DNA of 64,000 nucleotides from contig NZ_CP141728.1 in NCBI RefSeq assembly GCF_035621135.1, positions 992,001 through 1,056,000 of the forward strand. The letters are read 5' to 3'. Both the position numbers and the translations under genes were made by a program. Below are positions 8,264-15,673 of the stretch, in pieces (position 1 is the first letter of the stretch; each line of letters starts with the position of its first letter). The notes under the pieces are model-generated. The model made no database searches. It worked only from the letters and a program-made list of their open reading frames with translations, and was not told the DNA's origin. This DNA is from Sinanaerobacter sp. ZZT-01. GTDB taxonomy: Bacteria > Bacillota > Clostridia > Peptostreptococcales > Anaerovoracaceae.

Positions 8264-8765
8264 AATACCACCCTTTCAAGGATGCTCGAAGCTGCTCTCT
8301 GGCTCTGCTCAACCGAACAGTTGCACTCGACTCTGTAATCCTTAATGCAGCTGCGATTTCCTTTATTTTTAACTCCTGGTAATAAAATAATAAAATGACC
8401 TCTCTGTATTTCGGCTTTAATCCTGCAATTTCATTTAATATGGTATCATCTTTAATTTTATCTTCATAGAAAGGTTCTTTTTCTTGCTCGCCGCGAAACA
8501 GCATCATGTTATACCATGAGCTTCTTAAACGGGATTTACATACATTGATAGCTATGCTTGTAATCCACGTTTTTTCAGAAGATTTCCCTTTGAACGTATC
8601 CCACTTTCTATAAACTTTTATATAAGTATCCTGCACTGCGTCCTCCGCTAATTGTAAATCGTGCAGATAAAGACAGCACATGCGGAGAAGACTGTCACCA
8701 TATTGCCTGATCAGCCGCTCCATATCAGGTTCATCTTCTTTTTTCGGTACCGAATATTGCTCCAT
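8253..8765 (-). CDS. ECF RNA polymerase sigma factor (SigV/SigW-like)
   Basis: 170 aa with sigma region 2 (RLIRQYGDSLLRMCCLYLHD, LAEDAVQDTYIKVYRKW) and region 4 (KPKYREVILLFYYQELKIKE, SSATVRLSRAREQLR). Regions 1 and 3 are absent, as in ECF sigmas. AAAGGAGGGAGAGG precedes the ATG. It is the first gene of an operon with its cognate DUF4179 anti-sigma, implying release on envelope stress and probably autoregulation, though I could not confidently read an ECF promoter upstream. Confidence 0.92.
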   Translation of the reverse strand: MEQYSVPKKEDEPDMERLIRQYGDSLLRMCCLYLHDLQLAEDAVQDTYIKVYRKWDTFKGKSSEKTWITSIAINVCKSRLRSSWYNMMLFRGEQEKEPFYEDKIKDDTILNEIAGLKPKYREVILLFYYQELKIKEIAAALRITESSATVRLSRAREQLRASLKGWYFDE

Positions 8766-8837
8766 CCTCTCCCTCCTTTCTTACAATTAGACGCAAGGAT
8801 AGCCGAATACCCTACAAGTTTTTTATGCTTTTTTCTG

Positions 8838-9047
8838 TTATTCAAAATAAAATAAGTCTTCAAATTTTTTATCAAGTGCAATGCAAAGAATCAATGCCAG
8901 TTTTGCGGTTGGATTAAACTGGCCTGTTTCAATAGAACTAATCGTATTTCTTGAGACTCCGACCATCTCCGCAAGTTCACCCTGGGATAAATTTTTCTCC
9001 GCCCGTGCAACCTTAAGTTTGTTTTTCAGTATGAGTTCACTTTTCAT
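8838..9047 (-). CDS. Small XRE-family transcriptional regulator
   Basis: 69 aa, almost entirely one Cro/CI helix-turn-helix (RAEKNLSQGELAEMVGVSRN, TISSIETGQFNP), typical of minimal XRE repressors paired with a membrane protein. It overlaps the upstream gene by ATGA (9044-9047). The likely operator is in the operon promoter at 9425-9453. Confidence 0.88.
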   Translation of the reverse strand: MKSELILKNKLKVARAEKNLSQGELAEMVGVSRNTISSIETGQFNPTAKLALILCIALDKKFEDLFYFE

Positions 9048-9364
9048 ACTCCGACTCCTAACGTGTCAACTATGTGGCAGATCAGAAAGCCGAGAGAAGC
9101 AAGGGAAGCTAAAACAGCAGTTATCCCTTCTACACCTCTCTTTGTGGTACGGTATTTTCCATATGATTCCGCTGCGGCATATGCCCAGAACATCGTAAAC
9201 GGTACAAAATTTTCTACTCCGGTAAATAAATTAAAAACCATGATAATCACAAAGATGGAGCAAAATCCAATCACTCCGAAACGACGTCCGTTATTTTGCA
9301 CAAAAATAGTGCCTTCATCTTCCTTTTGCTCTCGACTCTTTTTCAAAATTTCATTTTTATCCAT
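9044..9364 (-). CDS. DUF6442-like membrane protein
   Basis: 106 aa. A charged N-terminus (MDKNEILKKSREQKEDEGTI) and three predicted membrane segments (VIGFCSIFVIIMVFNLF, FVPFTMFWAYAAAE, ITAVLASLASLGFLICHIV). Such proteins are commonly encoded with a small XRE regulator, as here, where stop and start overlap by 4 bp. The biochemical role is unknown. The start has a GGAGG ribosome site. Confidence 0.7.
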   Translation of the reverse strand: MDKNEILKKSREQKEDEGTIFVQNNGRRFGVIGFCSIFVIIMVFNLFTGVENFVPFTMFWAYAAAESYGKYRTTKRGVEGITAVLASLASLGFLICHIVDTLGVGV

Positions 9365-9424
9365 TATATAAGTCCCTCCATTAAAAGTAAATTTGTAATT
9401 TTGACAAGTTTTATTGTCATTATT

Positions 9425-9453
9425 ATCATAGTGTCACCAAGTTTACTTGTCAA
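9425..9453 (-). promoter_or_regulatory. Promoter and likely XRE operator
   Basis: TTGACA (9448-9453), 17 bp, TATGAT (9425-9430) on minus. The dyad CAAGTTTACTTG (9438-9449) fills the spacer and overlaps the -35, and a further TTGACAAGT at about 9401 lies downstream in opposite sense. This fits an autoregulated XRE operon. Confidence 0.6.
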
Positions 9454-9540
9454 TACCCATTATTTTTTAATTTATAAGTTCCGGTTAAATGATTTACTAT
9501 GATTCATCGGGAGGCACGTGATGTATCTATTTCTAAGCAT

Positions 9541-9574
9541 GAAAAAAACCTCATAAATACATACAAGGTTTTCC
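9541..9574 (-). terminator. Terminator of the Rrf2 gene
   Basis: Stem AAAACCT/AGGTTTT with a long loop and a minus-strand TTTTTTTC tail, about 20 bp past the Rrf2 stop. Confidence 0.6.
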
Positions 9575-9594
9575 AAACAATTACTTCATTTTGT

Positions 9595-10023
9595 CTATAT
9601 CAAATTCTGCTTTTCTCTTTGTTTTGTTACTAGATCTGAAAGTCTGATATGATCTACAACACCGTTTATCGCCTCTTCTACCTGCTTCCACACGTCCAGC
9701 GTCACACAATCCTTACACCTCGGACACTGGTTTGGCTGATCCTCCATACAAGCCACCGGTGTAAGCTCTCCTTCAATCAATCTTAAAATCATCCCCACTG
9801 TATATTCATCAGCAGGACGTGCAAGCTTATAGCCTCCTTGTGGACCGCGAATGCTTTTCACAAAACCTGCACGGCTTAAAACCGTAATGATCTGTTCCAA
9901 ATATTTTCCTGATATTTCTTGTCTTTGTGAAATGCTTTTGATGCTTACATACTGATTTTGTGCATTTAAAGCCAAGTCCAGCATCATTCGAAGTGCATAA
10001 CGCCCCCTCGTAGAAATTCTCAT
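9595..10023 (-). CDS. Rrf2 family regulator, IscR-like (Fe-S)
   Basis: 142 aa winged-helix regulator. MRISTRGRYALRMMLDLA and the wing GPQGGYKLARPADEYTV are diagnostic of Rrf2. Cysteines at 92, 100, 103 and 106 (CMEDQPNQCPRCKDC) match the cluster-binding loop of IscR, so it probably senses Fe-S status or oxidative stress. The leader contains a tandem TCCTATTAT repeat on the minus strand near 10050-10070, possibly an autoregulatory site. No isc/suf genes are adjacent. Compare the Cys-free Rrf2 at 33978. Confidence 0.88.
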   Translation of the reverse strand: MRISTRGRYALRMMLDLALNAQNQYVSIKSISQRQEISGKYLEQIITVLSRAGFVKSIRGPQGGYKLARPADEYTVGMILRLIEGELTPVACMEDQPNQCPRCKDCVTLDVWKQVEEAINGVVDHIRLSDLVTKQREKQNLI

Positions 10024-10121
10024 ATTATCACATCCTATCTATATCTAATTATATAATAGGAATAATAGGAATTCAACAGCAGTTCACCCGTTCTCGGCAA
10101 GCCTATCTGTTCTCAGCTCTT

Positions 10122-11063
10122 TCACAAAGTCCTTTCGGATACTTCATCAATCTGATCTTCATTTTTAATCGATGCCTTATAATTGTATTCTTTCTCATCA
10201 TACTGTGCCTTGACAAGATAAACCCCTGCTATCACTATGATGATTCCTATTATTTCTTTTATTGAAAGTCTCTCTGAAAAAATTACAAAGGAATACAAAG
10301 ATGCAATCGCAGGCTGTGCCAAGCAAAGAATCGATGATAAATTCACATTAATCTTTCCCTGACAATGTGCAAGAAGGTTATGCCCGACTATTTGTAAGCA
10401 AAATGTCAATGCGAGCAAAGGCCAAAGCTGCTCTACTCCATGCGGAACCTGAACTCCCTCAACGAAAAGAGAAAAAATAAATAATGCGGTAACACTTCCG
10501 AAGCTGCTCACGAACATAATAACACTGCTTTCAAGACGGTCTCGCAGTCTATATGCAATTAATAAAAAACTCGCATAAAAAAAAGATGCACAAAAGGCTA
10601 AGAAATCACCAAAATAGTTTGATGTGCTAGGGTTTGCTTTGCCACTAATCAAGACAAAAACTCCAAAAAGTGTGATTGCTGCACCAACAAGAAAAAATTT
10701 CGGTATTTTCTCTTTAAAAAGAAAATAGGAAACAGGAATCACTGTAAACGGTGTTAAATTGGTTAACAGATTTGCATTTGCCACCGAAGTATAGCTAAAC
10801 GACAGATTCCAAAGGGCTACATCGCCGGCTAAAAAAACACCCGCAATCAATAAAATGAGAACGTCCTTTTTGGTTAATTGTTTCAAATGTTTATACGCAA
10901 GTAAAAATAAAAATGGGAAGGAAAACAATACCCGATAAAACCCTGTATTGATTGGTGATAAAGCGCTGAATTTGACAAAGATACCTCCTGTTGCAAGAAA
11001 CGCTACTGCTACAAGTTCAAGAAGAATGTCACGTGTTTCATTTTGTCTTTTTATTATATTCAT
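10122..11063 (-). CDS. EamA/DMT superfamily transporter
   Basis: 313 aa with ten predicted membrane segments in two EamA repeats (LVAVAFLATGGIFVKFSALS; FGDFLAFCASFFYASFLLIA) and the end-of-repeat signature IIGIIIVIAGVYLV. Family members export metabolites such as amino acids or nucleosides across the cytoplasmic membrane. It is divergent from a MocR regulator whose operator lies between them, so that protein probably controls it. The C-terminal tail of about 30 residues is polar. Confidence 0.87.
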   Translation of the reverse strand: MNIIKRQNETRDILLELVAVAFLATGGIFVKFSALSPINTGFYRVLFSFPFLFLLAYKHLKQLTKKDVLILLIAGVFLAGDVALWNLSFSYTSVANANLLTNLTPFTVIPVSYFLFKEKIPKFFLVGAAITLFGVFVLISGKANPSTSNYFGDFLAFCASFFYASFLLIAYRLRDRLESSVIMFVSSFGSVTALFIFSLFVEGVQVPHGVEQLWPLLALTFCLQIVGHNLLAHCQGKINVNLSSILCLAQPAIASLYSFVIFSERLSIKEIIGIIIVIAGVYLVKAQYDEKEYNYKASIKNEDQIDEVSERTL

Positions 11064-11184
11064 TTTTTTCGTCCTTTTTTAATTGTTTCGTTTATTTTTT
11101 ATTAGGATTTTTTGCTATCATGCATAATCTTTATCTTTTTTAATGTAAATGCATTGTCATATTCCTTTATTCTCATTTATGATA

Positions 11185-11243
11185 TACTAATGACGGCACC
11201 TTAGAAAGTGCCACCAAAGCATAAAAAAATGGTGCCACCAAAG
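11185..11243 (+). promoter_or_regulatory. MocR-type operator and promoter
   Basis: A -10 TATACT (about 11184-11189) is followed by GGCAC (11195-11199) and two direct copies of GTGCCACCAAAG (11208-11219 and 11232-11243), 24 bp apart. GGCAC and the first GTGCC form a dyad. Direct plus inverted copies of a short unit match how MocR dimers bind. The second copy overlaps the ribosome site. Confidence 0.6.
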
Positions 11244-11251
11244 GAGTTTTT

Positions 11252-12673
11252 ATGATATTTCTCAATAAAAGTAAAAAAGAGCCTTTATATATGCAAATTT
11301 ACCACCAAATCAAAGATGAAATCATCAATGGAACGAGGAAAGAAGGTGACATCTTAACAGGAAGCAGGGAGTTGGCCCGCACCTTACACGTAAGCCGAAA
11401 TACCGTCGATAACGCTTACAGTCAACTATTAGCTGAGGGGTATCTAATCCCCAAGAAAGGCAGCGGGCATATGATTGCCAGTTTGCCTGAATTGAAGGGG
11501 CAGTATCCTCATCAAGCATGCGAATTTACGGAAAAGCACACTTTAAAAAGTGAGATGAAATCACATCCGAGTGTTCTCTACGACTTGACAAACAGCAGCC
11601 ACACCAGTGATCTCTTCCCAAAATCACTTTGGAAACGATATACTTTAGAATGTTTGGAAATGCTAGATCACGAAAAAAAATTAGCTGTGTATTTAGACAA
11701 GCAAGGCGAGTTGTATTTAAGGCGTAACCTGCTTTCATACCTTAAACGAATCAGAGGTGTCCACTGCAATGAAAACCAGATTGTAATTACTTGTGGAATC
11801 CAACATTCATTAGACCTTGTCTGCCAACTGCTCTGTGACGAGAAGATTACAATTTTAATGGAAGAGCCCGGCTATCACAAGGCAGCTGTTGTATTTCAAA
11901 ATAACGGATTGGAAATTCAATCAGTGCCGATTGATGAAGATGGCATTATCGTTTCAAAGTTGCCTTCTTCACCTAAAAATCAGGTGTTATACTCAACGCC
12001 GTCTCATCAGTTTCCCACGGGTGTGACAATGCCGATCGGCAGGCGTTTTGAATTGCTAAAATGGGCTAAGAGCAACCACGCTTACATTTTAGAAGATGAT
12101 TTTGACAGTGAATTGCGTTATTATGCAAAACCAATTCCCTCGCTGCAATCCATAGATATGAATGACACAGTCATTTATATCGGAACTTTTTCAAAGGCTC
12201 TGTCCCCCTCCATCCGAATGGGATATATGATTCTGCCTCCACAATTACTAAAAATATATTTGGACAAGTTTCAATACTATAACAGTATGATACCGATTTT
12301 AAATCAATATGTAATCGCACATTTGATACAAACCGGCGAATATGATCGGCATGTCAGACGGCTGAATCATGTATTCCGCAAACGATTAGAACGATTTCTT
12401 GAAGAATTTTCAGATGTAAGCGAAAAAGTAAGCATCTCATGTAACGGAAGCGGACAATATTTTCTGCTGGAGTTCTCTGCAATGGCAAATCAAGATGCAC
12501 TCATTCGTAAGGCGTTAGAGCATGGGGTCAGAGTATACTCAACCATGCAGTTTTGGCAGGAGAAAGCAGACTGTCCTCCAAACACACTGTTTCTAGGATT
12601 TAGTAAAATAAATTTAACGGACATCCCTGACTGTGTAAAACGATTAAAAACAGCTTGGTCAGAATGGCTCTAA
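11252..12673 (+). CDS. MocR family regulator (GntR HTH fused to PLP aminotransferase domain)
   Basis: 473 aa. Residues 1-75 are a GntR winged helix (KKEPLYMQIYHQIKDEIING, LARTLHVSRNTVDNAYSQL). The rest is a class I aminotransferase fold with LEDDFDSELRY (cofactor Asp) and IGTFSKALSPSIRMGY, whose Lys forms the PLP aldimine. MocR proteins sense PLP, GABA or related ligands and act as transcription factors. It is divergent from an EamA transporter, the likely target along with itself. The start follows AAAGGAG. Confidence 0.93.
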   Translation: MIFLNKSKKEPLYMQIYHQIKDEIINGTRKEGDILTGSRELARTLHVSRNTVDNAYSQLLAEGYLIPKKGSGHMIASLPELKGQYPHQACEFTEKHTLKSEMKSHPSVLYDLTNSSHTSDLFPKSLWKRYTLECLEMLDHEKKLAVYLDKQGELYLRRNLLSYLKRIRGVHCNENQIVITCGIQHSLDLVCQLLCDEKITILMEEPGYHKAAVVFQNNGLEIQSVPIDEDGIIVSKLPSSPKNQVLYSTPSHQFPTGVTMPIGRRFELLKWAKSNHAYILEDDFDSELRYYAKPIPSLQSIDMNDTVIYIGTFSKALSPSIRMGYMILPPQLLKIYLDKFQYYNSMIPILNQYVIAHLIQTGEYDRHVRRLNHVFRKRLERFLEEFSDVSEKVSISCNGSGQYFLLEFSAMANQDALIRKALEHGVRVYSTMQFWQEKADCPPNTLFLGFSKINLTDIPDCVKRLKTAWSEWL

Positions 12674-12742
12674 AGCTCTTTAAAAAAAGAAACGAGGATG
12701 AAAACAATCAAATTCTGACTATTCTATAATAGGAGTTAAAGT

Positions 12743-13039
12743 ATGAAAATCAAAACAAAGAGAATCCTTATGCTGTTGCTTTTATTTGCAGCAGTTATTT
12801 GGAATTGCTTGTGTATATCGAATATATTGCCACTTCATTTTTTTACGGCTTCGCTCGCAGCAGTCGGGAGTTATTCATTGCTGATAACCTTCATGCCACT
12901 GCTTTTTATTAACAGCGCTCCGACAAGAGAACGTTCGGCATATATACATAACCTTACGAAAAGAGAAAAACAAATGTCGAATGTGACACTTTGTCTTATA
13001 TTTATATGGATTGTAACATTGGTTGCCTGCATTGTGTAA
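12743..13039 (+). CDS. Small membrane protein, unknown
   Basis: 98 aa with an N-terminal Lys-rich start and three predicted membrane helices (ILMLLLLFAAVIWNCLC, AAVGSYSLLITFMPLLFI, VTLCLIFIWIVTLVACIV) separated by a charged loop (PTRERSAYIHNLTKREKQM). AGGAG precedes the ATG. It lies 69 bp past the MocR gene on the same strand. I recognise no family. Confidence 0.6.
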   Translation: MKIKTKRILMLLLLFAAVIWNCLCISNILPLHFFTASLAAVGSYSLLITFMPLLFINSAPTRERSAYIHNLTKREKQMSNVTLCLIFIWIVTLVACIV

Positions 13040-13065
13040 AGATCAATTAAGCATGTGAATTGCTA

Positions 13066-13094
13066 TTGATTCAAAGCAAGATATGCTGTAGAAT
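13066..13094 (+). promoter_or_regulatory. Promoter of the methyltransferase leader
   Basis: TTGATT (13066-13071), 17 bp, TAGAAT (13089-13094). Transcription should start near 13101, giving a leader of about 245 nt before the methyltransferase ATG. Confidence 0.55.
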
Positions 13095-13100
13095 AAAAAT

Positions 13101-13322
13101 ATAAAACTTAATGAAAAAGGTGATGAAACTCCGGCATATCTGATGTTACAGAATCAGTGATGCAGATATGACTGGAAAAGAGCAAATAAAATCAATTCAA
13201 TAGGTTAAGGACTCACTGCTTTGGCAGTTTAGTTTTTATGCCTACCGTTTGGTTTTATTTACTCTTATCTATTTTTCATCCTTTGAAAGATTAGCCGTAG
13301 AGTAAAATCTACGGCTTTTTTG
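13101..13322 (+). promoter_or_regulatory. Attenuator-like leader with a chain of tiny ORFs
   Basis: Between the promoter and the methyltransferase lies a structured leader that ends in an intrinsic terminator. Four minute reading frames follow one another with overlapping stop/start codons: 13111-13143 (MKKVMKLRHI), 13142-13159 (MLQNQ), 13158-13169 (MQI) and 13166-13201 (MTGKEQIKSIQ). CATATCTG/CAGATATG and ACTGC/GCAGT hairpins are present. TTTACTCT (13258-13265) is complementary to AGAGTAAA (13299-13306) in the terminator, a possible antiterminator. It matches no riboswitch class I know. Whether the tiny ORFs are translated is unproven. Confidence 0.5.
13293..13322 (+). terminator. Intrinsic terminator upstream of the methyltransferase
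   Basis: GCCGTAGA (13294-13301) and TCTACGGC (13308-13315) form a strong stem followed by TTTTTT, ending only about 26 bp before the start codon. In that position it acts as an attenuator rather than an operon end. Confidence 0.8.
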
Positions 13323-13347
13323 TTGCTCATGAAAGGAGAACACAATC

Positions 13348-14178
13348 ATGCTAAATCAAATCCGCAAAATCTTAGAAAAACCACCTCTTTATGCAAAGTC
13401 GGAAGCAGCGTTCTGGAATGATGAACATATTTCCAAACAAATGCTGAAAGCCCACCTTGATCCTGAATTTGAAGGGGCAAGCAGAAAATTAGACTTTATA
13501 GAAAAGTCTGTTACATGGATATCAACCCTAGTCCCCTCATCCAAGCATCCTCTGCTTCTCGATGTCGGGTGCGGCCCCGGTATATATGCTGAAAAATTTT
13601 CAAAGGGAAAGTATCAGGTGACGGGTATTGATTTTTCAAGGCGGTCAATCGAATATGCAAAACAATCAGCACAAGCTCAAGGTTTAAGCATTTCTTATTT
13701 CTACGAAAACTATTTGATTATGGATTTAAAACAGCACTTTGATTTTGCAACCATGATCTATTGCGATTACGGGGCATTATCAACAGTGGACAGACGAATT
13801 ATTATGAAGAAAGTATATCAACACCTAAAACCCGGAGGAAAATTCTTGTTAGATGTTTTTTCAATGGCTAAGTATAATGACTTTCAAGAAATGCGTACTT
13901 GGGAGATCTGCCGCAACGGTGGATTTTGGAACGAAAATGAATATATTATTCTGAATGGAAATTATAAATATTCCGATGCTGTAACACTGGAGCAAATATC
14001 GATTATTTCAAATGATAAAACTACTGCTTACTATTTATGGAATACCTATTTTACAAAAGAAACTTTAATAAAAGAAGCAGAACAATCCGGATTTCACGTA
14101 TGTAAAGTATTTGGCAATGTTGCGGGTGACTCTTATCATAAGGATAATTTTACTCTCGCAATACTTCTAGAAAAATAG
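13348..14178 (+). CDS. Class I SAM-dependent methyltransferase
   Basis: 276 aa Rossmann methyltransferase. Motif I is LLLDVGCGPGIYAEKF, followed by VTGIDFSRRSIEYAK, the motif-IV stretch FDFATMIYCDYGALS and KPGGKFLLDVFS. The substrate cannot be deduced; small-molecule methylation is likely from the fold. A segment of about 50 residues precedes the Rossmann core (AEAAFWNDEHISKQMLKAHL-like). AAAGGAG precedes the ATG. Expression appears controlled by the leader and terminator immediately upstream, which is the arrangement used by many ribosome-antibiotic-inducible genes, but that link is inference. Confidence 0.85.
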   Translation: MLNQIRKILEKPPLYAKSEAAFWNDEHISKQMLKAHLDPEFEGASRKLDFIEKSVTWISTLVPSSKHPLLLDVGCGPGIYAEKFSKGKYQVTGIDFSRRSIEYAKQSAQAQGLSISYFYENYLIMDLKQHFDFATMIYCDYGALSTVDRRIIMKKVYQHLKPGGKFLLDVFSMAKYNDFQEMRTWEICRNGGFWNENEYIILNGNYKYSDAVTLEQISIISNDKTTAYYLWNTYFTKETLIKEAEQSGFHVCKVFGNVAGDSYHKDNFTLAILLEK

Positions 14179-14234
14179 CTCTTCTTATTTTTATTTTATG
14201 TGATGACAAGCCTCTTCTTAAATAAAAAACAGCG

Positions 14235-14263
14235 TTGAGTTAGAGCATCCAAAGTGCTATACT
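14235..14263 (+). promoter_or_regulatory. Promoter of the 25-aa ORF / CD3324-like unit
   Basis: TTGAGT (14235-14240), 17 bp, TATACT (14258-14263). An AGCA-N7-TGCT dyad lies in the spacer. Confidence 0.55.
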
Positions 14264-14301
14264 AATCCTGTTTCATGACACAAATTGAAAGAGGTGATCT
14301 T

Positions 14302-14379
14302 ATGCGAACTGATAAAAAAGGAAAAAACGAGGTTTATCTCCATGCAAAGCCAGTAAACAGCGACGTTTGCATGGAGTAG
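14302..14379 (+). CDS. Putative 25-aa leader peptide
   Basis: MRTDKKGKNEVYLHAKPVNS followed by DVCME, with a good ribosome site (AAAGAGGTGATC) directly after a consensus promoter. Its last codons lie in a perfect 11-bp inverted repeat, CTCCATGCAAA (14338-14348) with TTTGCATGGAG (14366-14376). Translation to the stop would melt this hairpin, so a leader peptide controlling the downstream regulator gene is possible. It is too short to assign a family. Confidence 0.45.
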   Translation: MRTDKKGKNEVYLHAKPVNSDVCME

Positions 14380-14442
14380 AAATCGCCGCTTAATCATATG
14401 CTGGCTTTGTACTTGACGATTACAAACAAGGAGAAAGTCTGC

Positions 14443-14706
14443 ATGAAATATATAAACGCAAAGCTACTTCTTCCCGATGCGTTGGTTAAGGAATTGCAAT
14501 GCTATATACAAGGAGGCTACATTTACGTACCTGCAAGTGAAGAGCGACACCGATGTTGGGGAGAATTAACCGGTTACAAAGAAGAATTGAAGCAAAGAAA
14601 TAAGAAGATAGTCGAAGCATATAACAATGGTTCTTCTATCAAATATCTTGCTGAAAAACATTACCTATCCGTCTATACGATTCGAAAAATCATCTATCAA
14701 AAATAA
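14443..14706 (+). CDS. CD3324-like small HTH protein
   Basis: 87 aa. MKYINAKLLLPDALVKELQ and YIQGGYIYVPASEERHRCWG followed by GYKEELKQRNKKIVEAYNNG match a small clostridial family with a C-terminal Mor-type helix-turn-helix (SIKYLAEKHYLSVYTIRKII). The open frame starts 15 codons earlier, but AAGGAGA lies before the ATG at 14443. It is probably a DNA-binding regulator, target unknown. Confidence 0.75.
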   Translation: MKYINAKLLLPDALVKELQCYIQGGYIYVPASEERHRCWGELTGYKEELKQRNKKIVEAYNNGSSIKYLAEKHYLSVYTIRKIIYQK

Positions 14707-14709
14707 TGC

Positions 14710-14741
14710 AAACGGGTTGCGATATGCAACCCGTTATTTTT
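14710..14741 (+). terminator. Terminator of the CD3324-like gene
   Basis: AACGGGTTGC (14711-14720) and GCAACCCGTT (14726-14735), then ATTTTTAT. Confidence 0.85.
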
Positions 14742-14835
14742 ATACAAAATACCACCGCACTATTTCATATATTGAAACGCAAGGAGATGTTAAGTAACCT
14801 ATATGCAAAGAATTGAAAGAATGAGGTAAATCAAA

Positions 14836-15504
14836 ATGAATGATTTAAAGACACAGATATATCCCCGTTCAGGAGATAAAGAAACAATTTATTTAAAGCC
14901 TATCATATCAAATCCAAATATATCAATCGGTGATTTTTCAATGTATAACGATTTCATCAATGACCCAAGGCTATTTGAAAAGAACAACGTATTGTACCAA
15001 TACCCTATCAATCATGACAAACTTATAATCGGTAAATTTTGTTCCATTGCTTGTGGTGCCAAATTTATCTTTAATAGTGCAAATCACACCATGTCTTCAT
15101 TATCCACCTACCCTTTTCCTATATTCTATGAAGAATGGGAATTAGACCGCAAAGATGTTTCTAATGCTTGGGATAATAAAGGAGATATTGTCATTGGCAG
15201 CGATGTCTGGATCGGCTATGAAGCTGTCATATTATCGGGAGTTACCATTGGTGATGGAGCAATCATAGGCGCCCGTGCAGTCGTTACAAAAGATGTTCCC
15301 CCGTATACAATTATTGGCGGCATCCCTGCTAAGCCCCTAAAAAAACGGTTTCAAGAAGCGGTTATCTCTTCTCTGCTTAAGATTGAATGGTGGAATTGGC
15401 CTAAAGAGAAAATCACTCAAAATATCAGTGCAATTCAATCTGGCAATATAAAAGAACTGGAACGTCTTTCCTCTTTTAATAATTTTGACTCTGACAGTAT
15501 ATAA
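14836..15504 (+). CDS. Vat/XAT-type hexapeptide O-acetyltransferase
   Basis: 222 aa left-handed beta-helix acyltransferase resembling streptogramin A acetyltransferases. LIIGKFCSIACGAKFIFN, the catalytic-His motif SANHTMSS (His84), GDIVIGSDVWIGYEAVILSG, IIGGIPAKPLKKRF and WWNWPKEKI align with known Vat proteins. The typical Vat length is 210-220 aa. The reaction would be acetyl-CoA-dependent acetylation of a hydroxyl on a xenobiotic such as virginiamycin M; close relatives with other substrates exist, so resistance is a hypothesis. GAGG lies 9 nt before the ATG. The neighbours (methyltransferase, AraC-GyrI regulators, MATE) fit a xenobiotic-response region. Confidence 0.82.
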   Translation: MNDLKTQIYPRSGDKETIYLKPIISNPNISIGDFSMYNDFINDPRLFEKNNVLYQYPINHDKLIIGKFCSIACGAKFIFNSANHTMSSLSTYPFPIFYEEWELDRKDVSNAWDNKGDIVIGSDVWIGYEAVILSGVTIGDGAIIGARAVVTKDVPPYTIIGGIPAKPLKKRFQEAVISSLLKIEWWNWPKEKITQNISAIQSGNIKELERLSSFNNFDSDSI

Positions 15505-15673
15505 GAATTTCATTGACATAAATTTTTTATTCCGTTACGCTGAAATTGATATTGTTTCTCAACCATATCTCTAGCTCAAAAGAAAACATGGATTTGTGCA
15601 AGTAAAATCAAGTAATGTAATTTTTATTACTCTATAATTATTATAGGGTGATCGAAACGAGGTGAACAGACGA

